Shown here piece by piece: positions 24,466-35,886 of a stretch of DNA of 64,000 nt (within the stretch, counting starts at the first letter, position 1; every line of letters begins with the position of its first letter). The notes beneath the pieces are model-generated. The model ran no database searches. It had not been told where the DNA came from and saw nothing but the letters and a program-made list of their open reading frames with translations. The position numbers and the translations under genes were made by a program. The stretch comes from Stagonosporopsis chrysanthemi (taxonomy: Eukaryota > Ascomycota > Dothideomycetes > Pleosporales > Didymellaceae), in the NCBI GenBank assembly GCA_022560025.1, contig JAFISE010000077.1, forward strand, positions 62,001 to 126,000. Direction: 5' to 3'.

Positions 24466-24497
24466 ATTTAACTCCGTGATCAACGACTTCTGACACC

Positions 24498-25603
24498 ATG
24501 TCTCCCCCTGCTGCCATCTTCGAGTCTCCTGTCCCTGCCGTCCTCGGTAGTGGTGTTGACCTCAAGAAGAACCTCGCTGTCAAGGCTGCTCCTGTTGGCC
24601 AGGATGGTCAGGCGAAGACTGTGGCCGACTTCGCGAACAACTGGGACAGCTTCACGTTCGCTCCCATTCGCGAGAGCCAGGTGTCTAGGGCCATGAGTAC
24701 GATTTGGACCCAGGAACCCTCGTGTTGCATACGTGACTGACGATATACAGCCCGCCGCTACTTCAAGGACCTCGACACCTACGCTGAGTCTGACATCGTC
24801 ATTGTCGGTGCGGGCTCGTGCGGCCTGTCCACGGCTTTCATGCTCGCGACCAAGCGCCCCGACCTCAAGATCGCCATCATCGAAGCCGGTGTTGCTCCGG
24901 GTGGAGGAGCATGGCTCGGCGGCCAGCTCTTCAGTGCCATGATTATGCGCAAGCCTGCTCACCTATTTCTCAACGAAATTGGTGTACCGTACGAGGACGA
25001 CGGCGAGTGGGTCACTGTCAAGCACGCGGCGCTTTTCACATCGACGCTTTTGAGCAAAGTGCTGCAGTTCCCCAACGTCAAGCTCTTCAATGCTACTACA
25101 GTGGAGGATTTGATCACCCGCCCTGCTCCTACCAACGCCGACCCCAATGCTGTTCGCATTGCTGGTGTAGTCACCAACTGGACTCTCGTATCTATGCACC
25201 ATGACGGTAAGCCTCAACAAGCGTCCAAGGAGTACACGTTACTGACAAACGCCCAGACCAGTCCTGCATGGATCCCAACACCATCAACGCTCCCCTAATC
25301 GTCTCAACAACTGGCCACGATGGTCCCTTTGGTGCCTTCAGCGTCAAGCGCCTCGTCAGCATGCAGCAGATCGAGAAGCTCGGTGGCATGCGTGGTCTCG
25401 ACATGCGCACTGCGGAGGACGCCATTGTCAAGCGCACCCGCGAGGTTGTGCCTGGCCTCATTGTCGGTGGCATGGAGCTCAGCGAGGTTGATGGCGCCAA
25501 CCGCATGGGCCCTACTTTTGGTGCCATGGCGCTCAGTGGTGTTAAGGCTGCCGAGGAGGCTCTGAAGGTGTGGGACGAGAGGAAGGCGCAGAACGCAGAG
25601 TAA
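24498..25603 (+). CDS. THI4: Thiamine thiazole synthase THI4
   Basis: Three exons: 24498-24696, 24751-25206 and 25257-25603, 333 residues in total. The enzyme makes the thiazole half of thiamine (ADP-thiazole) from NAD and glycine, taking sulphur from its own cysteine and so working once per molecule. Visible features are the dinucleotide-binding motif DIVIVGAGSCGLS after YAESD, the block GVAPGGGAWLGGQLFSAMI, the sulphur-donor cysteine (C222 in DQSCMDPN), STTGHDGPFGAFS, and the C-terminal GMELSEVDGANRMGPTFGAM. Both introns (54 and 50 bp) are GT-AG and restore RAMTRRYF and HHDDQSCMDP across their junctions. The length fits fungal THI4. The TPP riboswitch directly upstream gives end-product control by thiamine. 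The retained catalytic Cys marks the suicidal type rather than the sulphide-using type. Confidence 0.97.
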
Positions 25604-26270
25604 GCTACACAACCATCACTAGGAATAGCTGTATTGAAAACCGTCACTCGTTCGTCCAATGCCACTGTCGTCACTATTGCTAGATTGTGCTCCCAAGGTG
25701 AAGCTATGGCTGTGTCCGGACATGAGCTCAAGGATGCCCTTTGTTGAGCTCACACCCGTGAGCGGGGTTGCACAAGGCGTGTCTTGGACTCTGTGGCTGC
25801 AACAAGGCAGCAGCAGGGGGATGCATGGCGCTTGTGACGTGTTTCAGGCGCGTACAAGGCTTTGTTGCCGTGGTGTTGTTTGTTGTTGTGGTGCAATGGC
25901 GGTGGCGGCTGCGCGTCTAAGGCAGGCAGCACTGACGAGGTGCTCGACGCTGTATGCGGCAGGCTGGGGACGGGTCGACGCCTGGGTCGACTAGTGTTGA
26001 CCAGACGCAGCGCACAGGCACAGGGACGCTGCAATGCCTCGCGAACCATGGGAGGGGTACATACGAGGGGTGGAGGGGCACAGGAGCACGGTTGCGCATG
26101 GTCACTGGTCATCGCAGACGGGCCACTAGCGCGTTGCCGGGATCAGAGTGTTGTTATGTGTGTTGACGGCACCGAAAACACCGCAAGCCGCAGAGGCCCT
26201 ATACCTACCCAACCATGCCCCGCTGAAGCACCCACGCCCACCACATCCGCTTTTCAAGGACCCGCTCGCC
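25604..26270. other. Intergenic region between THI4 and STU1
   Basis: This 667-bp stretch should hold the 3' UTR of THI4 and the promoter and leader of STU1. It is GC-rich towards STU1. No gene, RNA or repeat was recognised. Confidence 0.5.
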
Positions 26271-29200
26271 ATGGAGGAGCAGACAGCCGCCCTCCTCGCG
26301 GCGCTGCAGAAGCAGGCCTCCACCAACGTCGACAGGCGCCTTGACCTGTTCAGCAGCCTCAAGTCCAGCATCAAGCACCAGCGCGTGCCCGAGGGCTGCC
26401 AGGCCTCGATCCTCGAGTGCATCCGCATCGCCATCAGCGCTCAGACGTCTGCGCAGCTCGTCACCACCGGCTTCTCCACCCTTAGTCACTTGATTAAGCG
26501 GCTGGTGCTGCAAAAGGAGACTCACATCATCTCTGCCCACGCCGCCCAGCTGTGCCCGATTCTGCTGGACCACCTCGGCAACGTGCGCGAAGCACACCGC
26601 AGCGCTGCTTCGGTGCTGCTCGTCGAGCTGTACAGCTACTGCCAGTTCGAGATCGACGCAGGCATCCACAATGCCATCGGCGGCAGCAATCCCCGCGCAA
26701 AAGAGACGTCCATGACGTGGGTCGTCAAGATGAACAAGAACCATAGCTTGCCGTTCAAGAGCTACGTGAACCCGCTCGTCGCAAATCTGGAGGACGCCGA
26801 CCCTGAGGTGCGCAACGTTGCCAAGAATGCGATTGTATCGCTATTCCAGTACGTAGCCTGCCCCTCCGAGCATGCGCCGTCAAGTCGGCTACCAGACTAC
26901 TCCATACTGACGGTACAGCAGAACCGCCCCAGCAGGCGCGCAAGTCAACCTTAAGAAGCAGCTCGCGGCCTACAACGTTCGAAAAGCGACCGTAGCTTTC
27001 ATAACATCGCAACTGGAGAGCGCCACTGCCGAAGACGAGCACGACGAACCTGCACCTGCACCTGCACCCGCACCCGCACCCGCGCCCGTTCGCGAGCGCG
27101 CACTGCCCACCTCGAGAGCGAAAGCGCTGCAGCCAGACACTGGCTTCGCAGACAGCCTGGCCGCCGAACAGCCGCCGCCCACTGAGGTTGTGTCTATGGA
27201 CCCAATACACGTTTATACACAGCGCGAGCTGGAGGACATGTTTCGTGACATGGCAGCGCCGTTCGAGGGCAGGGAGAGCGAGCAGAACTGGATTGGACGC
27301 GATAAGAACACGCTGAAGATAAGGCGCATTATGAAGGGCAACGCGCCGCACGAGTTCCACATCGCTTTTATAGTTGGCATCAAGTCGCTGCTCGACGGTA
27401 TCCTCAAGGTTGCCAACAGTCTGCGCACAACCATGTCTACCAATGGATGCCAGCTGATTCAAGAGCTAGCAAACACGGTCGGGCCGGCCATCGACCCTTC
27501 GGTGGAGATTCTGCTGCAATCATTTATCAAAATGTGCGCTGCTACCAAGAACATTGCTGCACAGAATGGCAATGTGACGGTGGATGCGCTCCTGTCGAAC
27601 GTCTCGTACAACAACAGAATTCTTCAGCACGTCCAGTTCGCCTCGCAGGACAAGAATGTCCAGCCCCGTTGTTTCTCCGCTGGCTGGATGAAGACGTTGA
27701 TTCGCAAGCACAAGTCGCATATTGAGCACTCGGGAGGGCTAGAGAGCTTCGACAAGATTCTGAAAAGGGGCCTGACAGACGCCAATCCCAAGGTCCGCGA
27801 GGCCTATCGAAGCACCTACTGGACTTTCTCTCTGATATGGCCTCAGAGGGCCAACGCGTAAGTGTTTGCCGCCAAGCTGAAGGACGTGTTCGCTAATCGA
27901 AGTATCAGGATTTACGAGACACTCGAAAAGCGCGAAAAAACAGGCCTGGATAGGGATCCGAACAACCCCAATATCTCCTCACTTGCATCGTCGCAAATCA
28001 CCACAACATCGACATTCTCGAAATCTGTTGGTCCAGGCGCCGCTAGGATCAGTTTGAAAGAGAAGATTGCGGAGCAGCGACGAGCGAAGCTGGCAGCTTC
28101 GAAAGGTATTGCAGATCGACCTAGCTCTGCTGCCGCAAGCTATGAAACTCCACGGTCTCTTTCGTCCAAATCATTGGGCGCAAGCGCAAGAAATTTGTCA
28201 AACACATCAGCGACCTCGAACGGTCCCGCCCGCCCGCCATCTGCGATGTCTGGAGACTCTACAAAGTCCGCTTTGAAGACTTCGACTGGAACTGGCTCAT
28301 TAATGAGCGGTACAGTACGACGACCAATTCGTCGACCTGAGTTGAGCAGGCCCAAGACCGCCGATCCTTATGCATCGCGACAGACCAAAGTCACGCCCTC
28401 AACAACAACGACACCCGAGAAGACGCCGGCTGTGAAATCGCTGAAGAAGTCTGTCGGTGCTACAAACTCAAGCGTAGCTCGCTCACGGGCACAGACGCAG
28501 AACAGTCCTGCCGTCAGCCCTGTGCGTAGCAAGTCCAGGGTGGACACTGGGCGTGCCGTAACGCACAGGAAGCAACCCAGTATAGGGTCGCAAAGAGGAA
28601 GTCCAGCTGCTAGCCCTTACAAGGATGAGGACCTGACCATGGTAAAACCGTTCATCCGATCTCAAAGTCACCAGGACGGCACCATGCCTTTTCGGCAGAG
28701 AAACGGTATGGAAAAGCGTGCTTCAATCGAAAGCAATGCGCTTGATATGGACGAGGACAATTTCACAATGGTAGTCCCGAACCTTGCGCGACCAACATCA
28801 CAGAGAGTGCAGAGCACCCCTTCGAAGCCTGGCCCTTCTGGAGGTCATCTACCGGTGCCAAGCCCACGAGCAGCAGCTGTGCTGAGTCCAAGTCTTCTGC
28901 CGGCGCAAAGCCCACGCCAGAAGTCACCGGACCGAACTGCACCAGAGGAAGTCGAGGTGTACGAGGACCCCTTTTCGGGTGATGAGCCATCGACTGCCGG
29001 CCAAGAGATGGACACGCCCGTACTGGGAGAGCTTCCAATAAACGAAAGAAGTAACGAACGCCAGCCTAGCATAGACAGCAGCGGCGATAATGTCATGATG
29101 GGCACCGGAACAGACGAGCACAACAAGGGCCACCACAAGACTACAAGCACAGGGAGTCTTATGCACACTGAGAACAACGACGCCAACAGTCCCGAGACGC

Positions 29201-30000
29201 TCAAGAATAGGCAGTTACTTGCCAGTGCTCTGAAGAAAATCGAAGGACGTACAGTTGATGCCGGCATGTTCCGCAAGATCCAGGACGCTATCAAGTCAGG
29301 CCAAGAGATATGGGGTCCAAATGACGAAGTCTTTGGTCGATTACTTGTCGCCTGCCTCGATTACTTTCAGACACCTACTGAAGACTTGAAGCTCCCCGCG
29401 ATGAAGGCTGGGTCTTGCAAGAGTCAGGCCCTAGCAACGATTCGTGCAATGCTCTCCCTGTACCGTAAGGAGACAGCCAAGTACTTTTCCCGCGTGCTCT
29501 GCACCATCTTGCAAGCAAAGTCCCAACACGAAAACACATCGCACATCGCAGGCGACATGGAAGCTACGGCAAACGAGATTGTCCGCTATGGCCAAGTCTC
29601 GGACTGTCTGACAGCTGTGCTTGCCCTCATTGAGGACATGCCCGCTTCGACACCCACATCCTCTCCGAGTTCCAGGTCGTCGTCTACTCCTGCAACGAAC
29701 AGCACGCGCACCATGACCATGTCCCTGCGTACATTGGCAAGTCTTGTTGAGATCTCAGGCAGTAAGAATGTCGTCCTCTCTACAGAGCAGACACATCGCC
29801 TAGGCAAACTGGCCGTTAGGTGCATGGAAGATCAGGACCCAGATATCAGGAAGGCGAACATTGAGTTCTGTATCGCGCTGCACGAGCGAATAGTCGGTCC
29901 CAGTGGTGAAACAAAGGCGTTTTGGGAAGCTGTCGCTGGCGCCGGAGACCAGCAGCTCAACTTGCTGACCTACTACCTGGCGAAGAAGCAGAAGGTTTAG
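26271..30000 (+). CDS. STU1: Stu1, CLASP-family microtubule-stabilising protein
   Basis: Three exons: 26271-26848, 26922-27857 and 27909-30000, 1,201 residues in total. CLASPs bind microtubules and tubulin and keep spindle and interpolar microtubules polymerising; yeast Stu1 also works at kinetochores. The N-terminal part is HEAT/TOG-like (LEDADPEVRNVAKNAIVSLF). A Pro-Ala hexamer repeat (about 27049-27089) separates it from the CLASP_N domain, with ELEDMFRDMAAPFEGRESE, NWIGRDKNTLKIRRIMKGN and GLTDANPKVREAYRSTYW. A Ser/Thr/Arg-rich basic middle follows, with SRIP-like microtubule-binding character. The in-frame TAA at 27859 lies inside intron 2 (GTAAGT to ATCAG, 51 bp) and is not a mutation. 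Intron 1 ends in CAGCAG, so acceptors at 26918 and 26921 both keep frame. After the TAG at 29998-30000 the same frame continues with 25 sense codons. Confidence 0.92.
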
Positions 30001-32082
30001 AAAGCTCTTCCGCCTCAGAAGTCGGAAGGAGAACTGACGCCCATTGAAGAGCGCGCACTGGAGGAAGAGATGTTCTGAATGTTCCTGGAGTTGGTGTTCT
30101 GGGTTGAACTGGGCTAATATACACAGCAAGACTGGGTGTGTGGGTTGGGCTGGTTATTGCAATACCGGCGTTGCGAGAAAAGTCAGGGCCTTTCAAATTT
30201 ACTTCTGCGTCTTCACTTCTACCTTGTCGGAAATTTGGGCTGCTCTTGTGTCACAACTTCAGTCTCTCGCCTGGCTTCTATGCATAGTCATTTAATTGCT
30301 TCTATCTCATCTTACATGACATCTTACCACCCGTGCCTGACTTGTACCTCACCACGGAGGGCGCAGTCTGTCACAAGCGACCCCGAACCCCCTCCTTACG
30401 CCGTCCGCACACCTCGGCCCAAACCCCAGGCTCTCATACGCGTAATCGAAGCAAGTATGTGTTCGACTCAGCAGCTCCGTAGGTGCCGCCGTGCAATTCG
30501 GCCCTGCAAAGGAGACCACAATGAGATTCGATGGCATGTCTCTTAGATAGAAAGGTTCCCCCGGGCCGTCGAGGCAGTAAGGGCTGTGTGGCCAGGTACC
30601 CGTAGACGATGCGATGGAGCGCGAGCCGCTACAATTTGCGGCTGAGTATCTGTCCCTTTGGCAGGAAATCAGCCGAAAGAAGTAAGGGAATGTAAGGGTT
30701 CATACAGTGTCCATGAAAAGACGGCGGTTGCAAAGGCTAAGCTAAGGAGGATAGGTAGTTGCATCTCGCGTTTGGAAATGAGACAGAATTTGCAGTGGTG
30801 GAGGTCGTTGCGGCACTGTCTCATTCTCTTGGTCAGGCGCGATCCCCGACTTCCAATCATGCTGGTAGGCTTCCTTACATTGAGTTCTGAAAAAGGCCCG
30901 ACTACTTGTCTTAGGTCACAAGAAGTCTTCTTATGTCCTATTTAGCAAGCGCACACCCAGCTCAAGTGACTGAGAATGGACCAGAACCGGTTGCATACTG
31001 CGTCTTGGGGCGAAAGGCGCCTCTGTGGATAAGAAGTGTGAGGCGCAATTCATCTCTATGTGGCATGGTTGAGTGCCTGGGGCAGTAACATTCCAAGACT
31101 TACGATCAAGAAGCTCGGGCGCATGGGTTTATAACGTCATCAAACCTTGTTTGTGTACGATGCATGGCATGTAGGACGGGAAGCCCGCGTGATTGCCAGT
31201 TACTGGTGTACTACGTACGAAAATGGGGAACTCGCAGATACATTATGGATACTGAATAAGCAGGAACCCTTCAACACTGGAAGTCTGGAAAAGGTGAGAT
31301 CGTCTATCTAAGCCACAAGAGATGCCTGCGGTCCTCAGTCTGACTACTGTGGGTCTTGCATCCATACCGTCGGATACTTCACGGTTAGGGTTTTGTGCGG
31401 CCCACCTAGAACCGCATACGTCAGACGCATACGAGCCACACTGTGCTTTGGGCGAGCTCGACGTTTCCATCGTTGTTAAACGATGAAATCATGGAGGATT
31501 CGCCTCTTGAATAGGACCTTTGAACGTCTACTCGCCTTGTAAGTGCTTGTTCATGGCCCAGAGGGCGGGTCGTCCCATCTGGCTCACAAATGCGCACCAC
31601 TCGCAACCGAGTGTGAGCGCCTCATCAGCACAACACGTATCATCGTACATGAAATAGTGGCGAGTAAGCGGTTCCGTCGCGTGAATCGGGTTGAATCGCC
31701 GATAGAGCGCCGAAGAAAACGCCGAAAGAAGCATAGCGCACCGCAATTCAGGGTCCAACGCGACGTCAGTCGCCAAGGATGCTGTCATACGGTGAATGAA
31801 CAGCAATAAGAGTGCTGGAGGCACGATGTGAGGAATCCCCTAAACGAGGCTGAAGACTAGCTTCTTGACCGTCTACTGTAAGTACATAATCTTCTTTGCG
31901 CGATAGAGAAACGTCTTTACTGCAAATACCACGAACATGATGTTTGTTCGGTAATAACTCGTTTGTACCCTGTGAATGAGGCTACCATTGTAGTCTATAC
32001 TTGACCTATCTCAAGATCAATCCGTTCACCAACAATCACCTTCTGACAATCCCCGCGGCAGGAAAGCTCGCCAACAAACAAC
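30001..32082. other. 2.1-kb intergenic region, no supported gene
   Basis: The first 78 bp continue the STU1 frame past its stop. The rest holds only short ORFs, the most protein-like being 31528-31824 on the minus strand (98 codons, no ATG-started family match). No transposon ends, tRNA or array were seen. Confidence 0.45.
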
Positions 32083-32646
32083 ATGAGTTCGTCTTTACAA
32101 CCTCCCCAATCTGACGCTGGTTTTGGAGACCCAACCCCTTCCGGTCTCACACCAAGCACACGTTCCGAGGCCGAAGCCATTTTCTTTCAAAATGCCCTCA
32201 AGCAGACTGAATCCGCGGCCCCTGATCCATCGTTTGTCGCCGACGAGGCACGCGCAGCATACATACGACCCGATATGGTACGTGCAAGCTCCGCCAACTA
32301 CGAGAGGGCGTTGAAGATGGCACATGTACAAAGCTCTGCATCATCAGACCTGACAGACAATGGAAACTCTCCAACCAATATCACCGGTGGTGCGAGTGTC
32401 GCCTCACCACAACAGTCATCGCCTTTCCCTGCGCCTGGTCAAGGTGTGGTGCCGGACTACAGCGCTGTTGGTCTTACTCGTGGCGACTCCCTTAAGAAAT
32501 CCCGGTCGAGGGGGCTGAGTCTTGGAGCTCTTATTCAGCAGCAGGGTTGGAGTGAGCAGGATTACAAGAGGATGTACAACGCAGACCTCTTGGGCGAAGT
32601 CAAGCAGAATTCCGGCTATGATTCTGGTGCAGAGAAGAAGTCCTGA
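32083..32646 (+). CDS. Small conserved-looking hypothetical protein
   Basis: An intronless frame of 187 residues starts at the ATG after CAACAAACAAC, a plausible fungal start context. The N-terminal half contains TRSEAEAIFFQNALKQTESA and a short charged stretch, DEARAAYIRPDMVRAS. The C-terminal part looks more constrained: GDSLKKSRSRGLSLGALIQQ, GWSEQDYKRMYNADLLGEV and a final GYDSGAEKKS. No membrane segment, signal peptide or known domain can be seen. The even codon use and compact C-terminal motif suggest a genuine protein, possibly a short regulatory or scaffold factor. I cannot name a function. Confidence 0.7.
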   Translation: MSSSLQPPQSDAGFGDPTPSGLTPSTRSEAEAIFFQNALKQTESAAPDPSFVADEARAAYIRPDMVRASSANYERALKMAHVQSSASSDLTDNGNSPTNITGGASVASPQQSSPFPAPGQGVVPDYSAVGLTRGDSLKKSRSRGLSLGALIQQQGWSEQDYKRMYNADLLGEVKQNSGYDSGAEKKS

Positions 32647-33255
32647 GACTGTTCATTACTCGAGAATGGTTTGATAATTTTTTGGTCATGATACAAGTTT
32701 GGTCGCGAATGTCGCTCGCCTATGAATGCGCTTCTGGCTGTTCTTCACAAGACTGCTTGTATGGCGTTAGGGCGCACATAAGAGATGGTTAGGATGCTAC
32801 AGGGCAGTCTATGTACGCTCGGCAAAGGTTTGTACTAGTCCTGAAACTACAAGTATGATTCCAATTTTCACTCCCGGCAACCTGCATGTCCTCCGTCAGT
32901 TCTTCGCGTTGAATAGTTCCGCATTAAAACATACGACTTCGTCGTTATCGGTCAGAGGTGCAACGCGCAGGCACTCAATGTGCAGGCATTCAATGCTGAG
33001 GACTGCAGCCTACTGTCCCATTACCCTGATGTTGTACGCACGAAGTATGAGGTTCCGCAAGCAGTGGTTCTCTCACTCCTGCCATCTCCAGGTTGCTACG
33101 TCATAACAACAAACGCTGCTGCAGGCGCCTACCTTTACCTTAATCTCAACAACTTCAAACTCGACATACACGAAATCAATTACCCCGCATCTCATTCCGT
33201 TCTCTTCGTTGGACTGCCCCAGTACAGCGATTTGTACTTCAGCTTTACACCCGAA
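32647..33255. other. Intergenic and leader region before the cysteine-rich gene
   Basis: The region follows a stop codon and runs to the start chosen for the secreted protein. The frame of that protein stays open upstream to about 32980, but the upstream residues lack cysteines and follow no signal peptide. I therefore treat them as untranslated. Confidence 0.5.
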
Positions 33256-33843
33256 ATGCAGCTTCTCTACCTTACCCTCATGATCACGGCCCTGCCGACA
33301 GTTCTCGCCACTACGTTGGCACACTGCAGGCTTGGTGCTAACAAATGCGACGCGACGAACGCTTCGGTGATGGTTTGCGGCAGTAAGGGCTGGAAGGCCG
33401 CCGAGACTTGCTACAAAGCCGGCGCGTGCCATGTTGGTCCTGCTGGCAACGCATACTGCGACAAGCAGATCGAGTGCACTCCAGGAGCGTCCCAATGCGA
33501 CGCCGCCAACTACGTCTCCAAAGTCTGCAACCACGAGGGCTTCTGGGAGACTGACCGCAAGTGCGCCAAGCCTGGTTGTTGTGAGGTTCGCAAAGGTGAG
33601 GCCATCTGCAAGGCCGGCTGCGGTGTTGGGCAACAACCGCCTACTGTTCGCTCCGTCGCCGAGACTGCTCGTATTTCTCCCACAGCTGAGGAATATTGCC
33701 CAGTCGTCAACGAGCGTTACTGTAATGCTGCTCATAATTGCATCCTCAAGTGCAGCAACAATCACAGCTTGTTTCAAGAGCAGTGCTGCGAGAACGGGAA
33801 GTGCTACTACGATAATGCTTCACTCGAGCCCTATTGCGCCTGA
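33256..33843 (+). CDS. Cysteine-rich secreted protein with repeated modules
   Basis: The chosen ATG gives 195 residues beginning with a clear signal peptide (MQLLYLTLMITALPTVLA). A longer in-frame reading upstream would bury that signal. The mature part holds 22 cysteines. Two modules of about 45 residues align: one around GANKCDATNASVMVCGSKGW and one around GASQCDAANYVSKVCNHEGF. Each then has a C-x-x-G or A-C/CC step and ends AYC or AIC. A third, looser module (YCPVVNERYCNAAHNCILKC) ends the protein at EPYCA. Small, secreted, cysteine-rich, internally repeated proteins are a typical shape for fungal apoplastic effectors or surface proteins. No enzyme motif is visible and no specific role is claimed. 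It stands alone between housekeeping genes. Confidence 0.75.
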   Translation: MQLLYLTLMITALPTVLATTLAHCRLGANKCDATNASVMVCGSKGWKAAETCYKAGACHVGPAGNAYCDKQIECTPGASQCDAANYVSKVCNHEGFWETDRKCAKPGCCEVRKGEAICKAGCGVGQQPPTVRSVAETARISPTAEEYCPVVNERYCNAAHNCILKCSNNHSLFQEQCCENGKCYYDNASLEPYCA

Positions 33844-34559
33844 GTGCTGAATCTGTCAATGTTCATAGAGTGAGTCAAGTCCTTACCTAACAACCCCTTC
33901 GCCCGGTTGACTGAATGATACGATTCACAGTGCGCTTCCGTATCGAAAAAAGTCTGGATCACGAAGAGCTTCACAAAGGAATGTTGCTGCACGATCGTGA
34001 AAGAAGAATATTACATAGTCATTGGCCTTGAACCCATAGCGAAGAGGCCATACCAACGCTAGGCAGACATGAGGATGCAAAATTGACCCTCATCAAGCAA
34101 GTCATTCTAAGTTATGCGTTCCTTGACTGTTTTGTGTGGCTCGCTCAGTGATCATGCGTTGTGTATCACCGTGACTTCTTCGCTCGAACTTTCTATGCAT
34201 TGCGATGGCCACAGCTGAAAGCCGGCGAGAGCCAGGATGGTTCTGGATACTGCAGCAACCTAAACGTCGGACATGCTCTTTAGTACTCTGCCGCTGCTGG
34301 CATGAAGCCATCTCTGGCTGCTCTGTTTTGGGTGTTTTGAAAAAGGTATTTCACATCTATACCGATGCTGATATCAGTGTCCTGATCTAAAGATAGGACA
34401 TTGGAGCGTGTATAATGAACATTTCAAAGACAACTCTTGCCGGCTTGTCACTGTGGCCTCCAGTCTTCCTTGACACAATAGATCACGGCCTTCGAAAAGT
34501 CGTCAAGTGGTGTACTTTTCATTCACCTAAGAGCGCCTTGCATGTCATAACCGTAAGCG
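33844..34559. other. Convergent intergenic region
   Basis: The cysteine-rich gene and the TBC gene end towards each other here. No ORF with family motifs and no repeat was seen. Confidence 0.5.
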
Positions 34560-35886
34560 TTACGCACCAATAAACCGTTGCAACATGCTACCTAAGTACT
34601 CTGTTAGAGGAAACCTCGTGGCGTCCAAGCTGCCGTTCCTGCCAAGCCAGTAGGCGACCGCGCCAACAGTAATGGCGATGCCAACGGCGCGATAGCGACG
34701 GTAGTAGAAGAAGTGCAGGCGTGCAGACTTGATTTTCCTCGTCGCTTGCTGTAGGAGCTTCTTTTGGTATTGTTGTCTGCGGACCTCCTTCTCCTGCTGG
34801 GCGAAATAGCGCTCGCCATCTTCCAGCGTCAAATGGCGTATTTCTGCTAAGGTAGCTGATGTCTTGAGCACGCTCGAAGACGATATGCGCCACCATTCCC
34901 AGCTGCGAAGCGAGCCGGGCGGTAGACTTGCGTATAATTCGGTCGCGCGGGCGATGTGAAATTCGATGTCGAATGGGTCGGGCAGCTTGCTGAGCATAAC
35001 ATGCAGTATGTCCTCATCCTCCTTATCAATCTTCATCAGCTCGTCGCGTCGTGAGAGCGCCACCGCAGCGAAAAAGTACAGAGGCATGGCAGCGTGCTGA
35101 GCCAGGAAGAAGTCAAATAGTCGTGTGATATCTCTGTACTCTTGAATGTTATGGGCAAACATAGTGATGGTGCCTGCGAGCGCAAAGGTCGCGGACCTTT
35201 GGGGCAGGTGCTCGTACAGTACTGGGTCGGCGTTGCGCAGCAGTGGTCGCAGCAGTTCGAGCTGTGCTATGGCCGGCTCGAGGGTTGAGAGCATAAAGTC
35301 TCTAATGCGGAGTAAGCTGAGACGGGCGGCCGCTTGTGGTGCAGCGCGTGAGCCTAGGACAAGATACAAGACTTGAAGGATGTCGTGGTATCCCTGGAAG
35401 TACGCCAGTGCTGGATGTCGGCGCAGAACCTCGAGGATAACGTTGGAGAGGTCATGTTTCCGGTGGTCGAGGTCTTTCTCTGAGTCTGCGGCTGATTAGT
35501 CTGGTTCTGCAGAAATGCTTTGGATTGGTAGAAGGGCGCCTACTGTGGGTAGGGTAGTACACAAAGGCCCTGTTCACATCGAGGGCAACCTGCGGCTCAT
35601 CTCGGTGTGGGGCCAGCTCTCTCCATGATAGTTCCTCGCCAGCTGCATCAATGTCTGCTTCTGCATATGCGAGCAAGAGCGGCCACGCAGTGCGCCGCAG
35701 GTTGTCGCTCAACAGGCCATCGGTACTCGTCGCGAGATCCACGAGAGCTGCAAGGTCTCCCTCCTCACAAGCAGCGGCGATCAGGCCTTGTTTAGCTTTC
35801 TGGGCCAACGACCAGTCGTCAGGCGTCGCGCGATGTGAGGGCTGGCTCGCAGCGCTCACCGACGGTGATGGAGTGCGCGAAGCCAT
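34560..35886 (-). CDS. TBC-domain RabGAP, TBC1D20/Gyp8 type
   Basis: Two exons (reading down): 35886-35544 and 35485-34560, joined across a 58-bp GT-AG intron, 422 residues in total. The start MASRTPSPSV was chosen because the frame upstream lacks another ATG. TBC proteins speed GTP hydrolysis by Rab GTPases through two fingers. Both are present: the arginine in DVNRAF (R106) and the glutamine in YFQGYHD (Q145). Further TBC landmarks are RRTAWPLLL and LRRHPALAYFQGYHDILQV. A hydrophobic segment near the C-terminus (AVGIAITVGAVAYWLG) fits a tail anchor, as in TBC1D20 and yeast Gyp8, which act on ER-to-Golgi Rab1/Ypt1-type traffic. Subfamily and Rab target are inferred from layout. Confidence 0.88.

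Larger units (their letters stand above)
24159..24479 (+). other. Upstream ORF in the THI4 leader, closed only by splicing
   Basis: An ATG in a good context (CACCATGC) begins a short frame, MQAFISSMATAMQDAV. If the leader intron 24238-24465 is removed, the frame runs across the junction and stops at TGA 24477-24479, just before the THI4 start. The peptide would have about 30 residues. Such uORFs commonly lower translation of the main frame, so splice choice here could set THI4 output. The role is inferred. Confidence 0.5.

Noticed and set aside
25192..25731. 179-codon ORF antisense to THI4
   Set aside because: Mirror frame of the well-supported THI4 exon 3.
27858..27908. In-frame TAA in STU1 that first looked like a premature stop
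   Set aside because: It lies within a good 51-bp GT-AG intron whose removal joins WPQRANA to IYETLEKREK in frame.
31528..31824. 98-codon minus-strand ORF with somewhat protein-like composition
   Set aside because: No ATG-based start in context, no recognised domain and no adjoining exons; kept only as a remark on the intergenic region.
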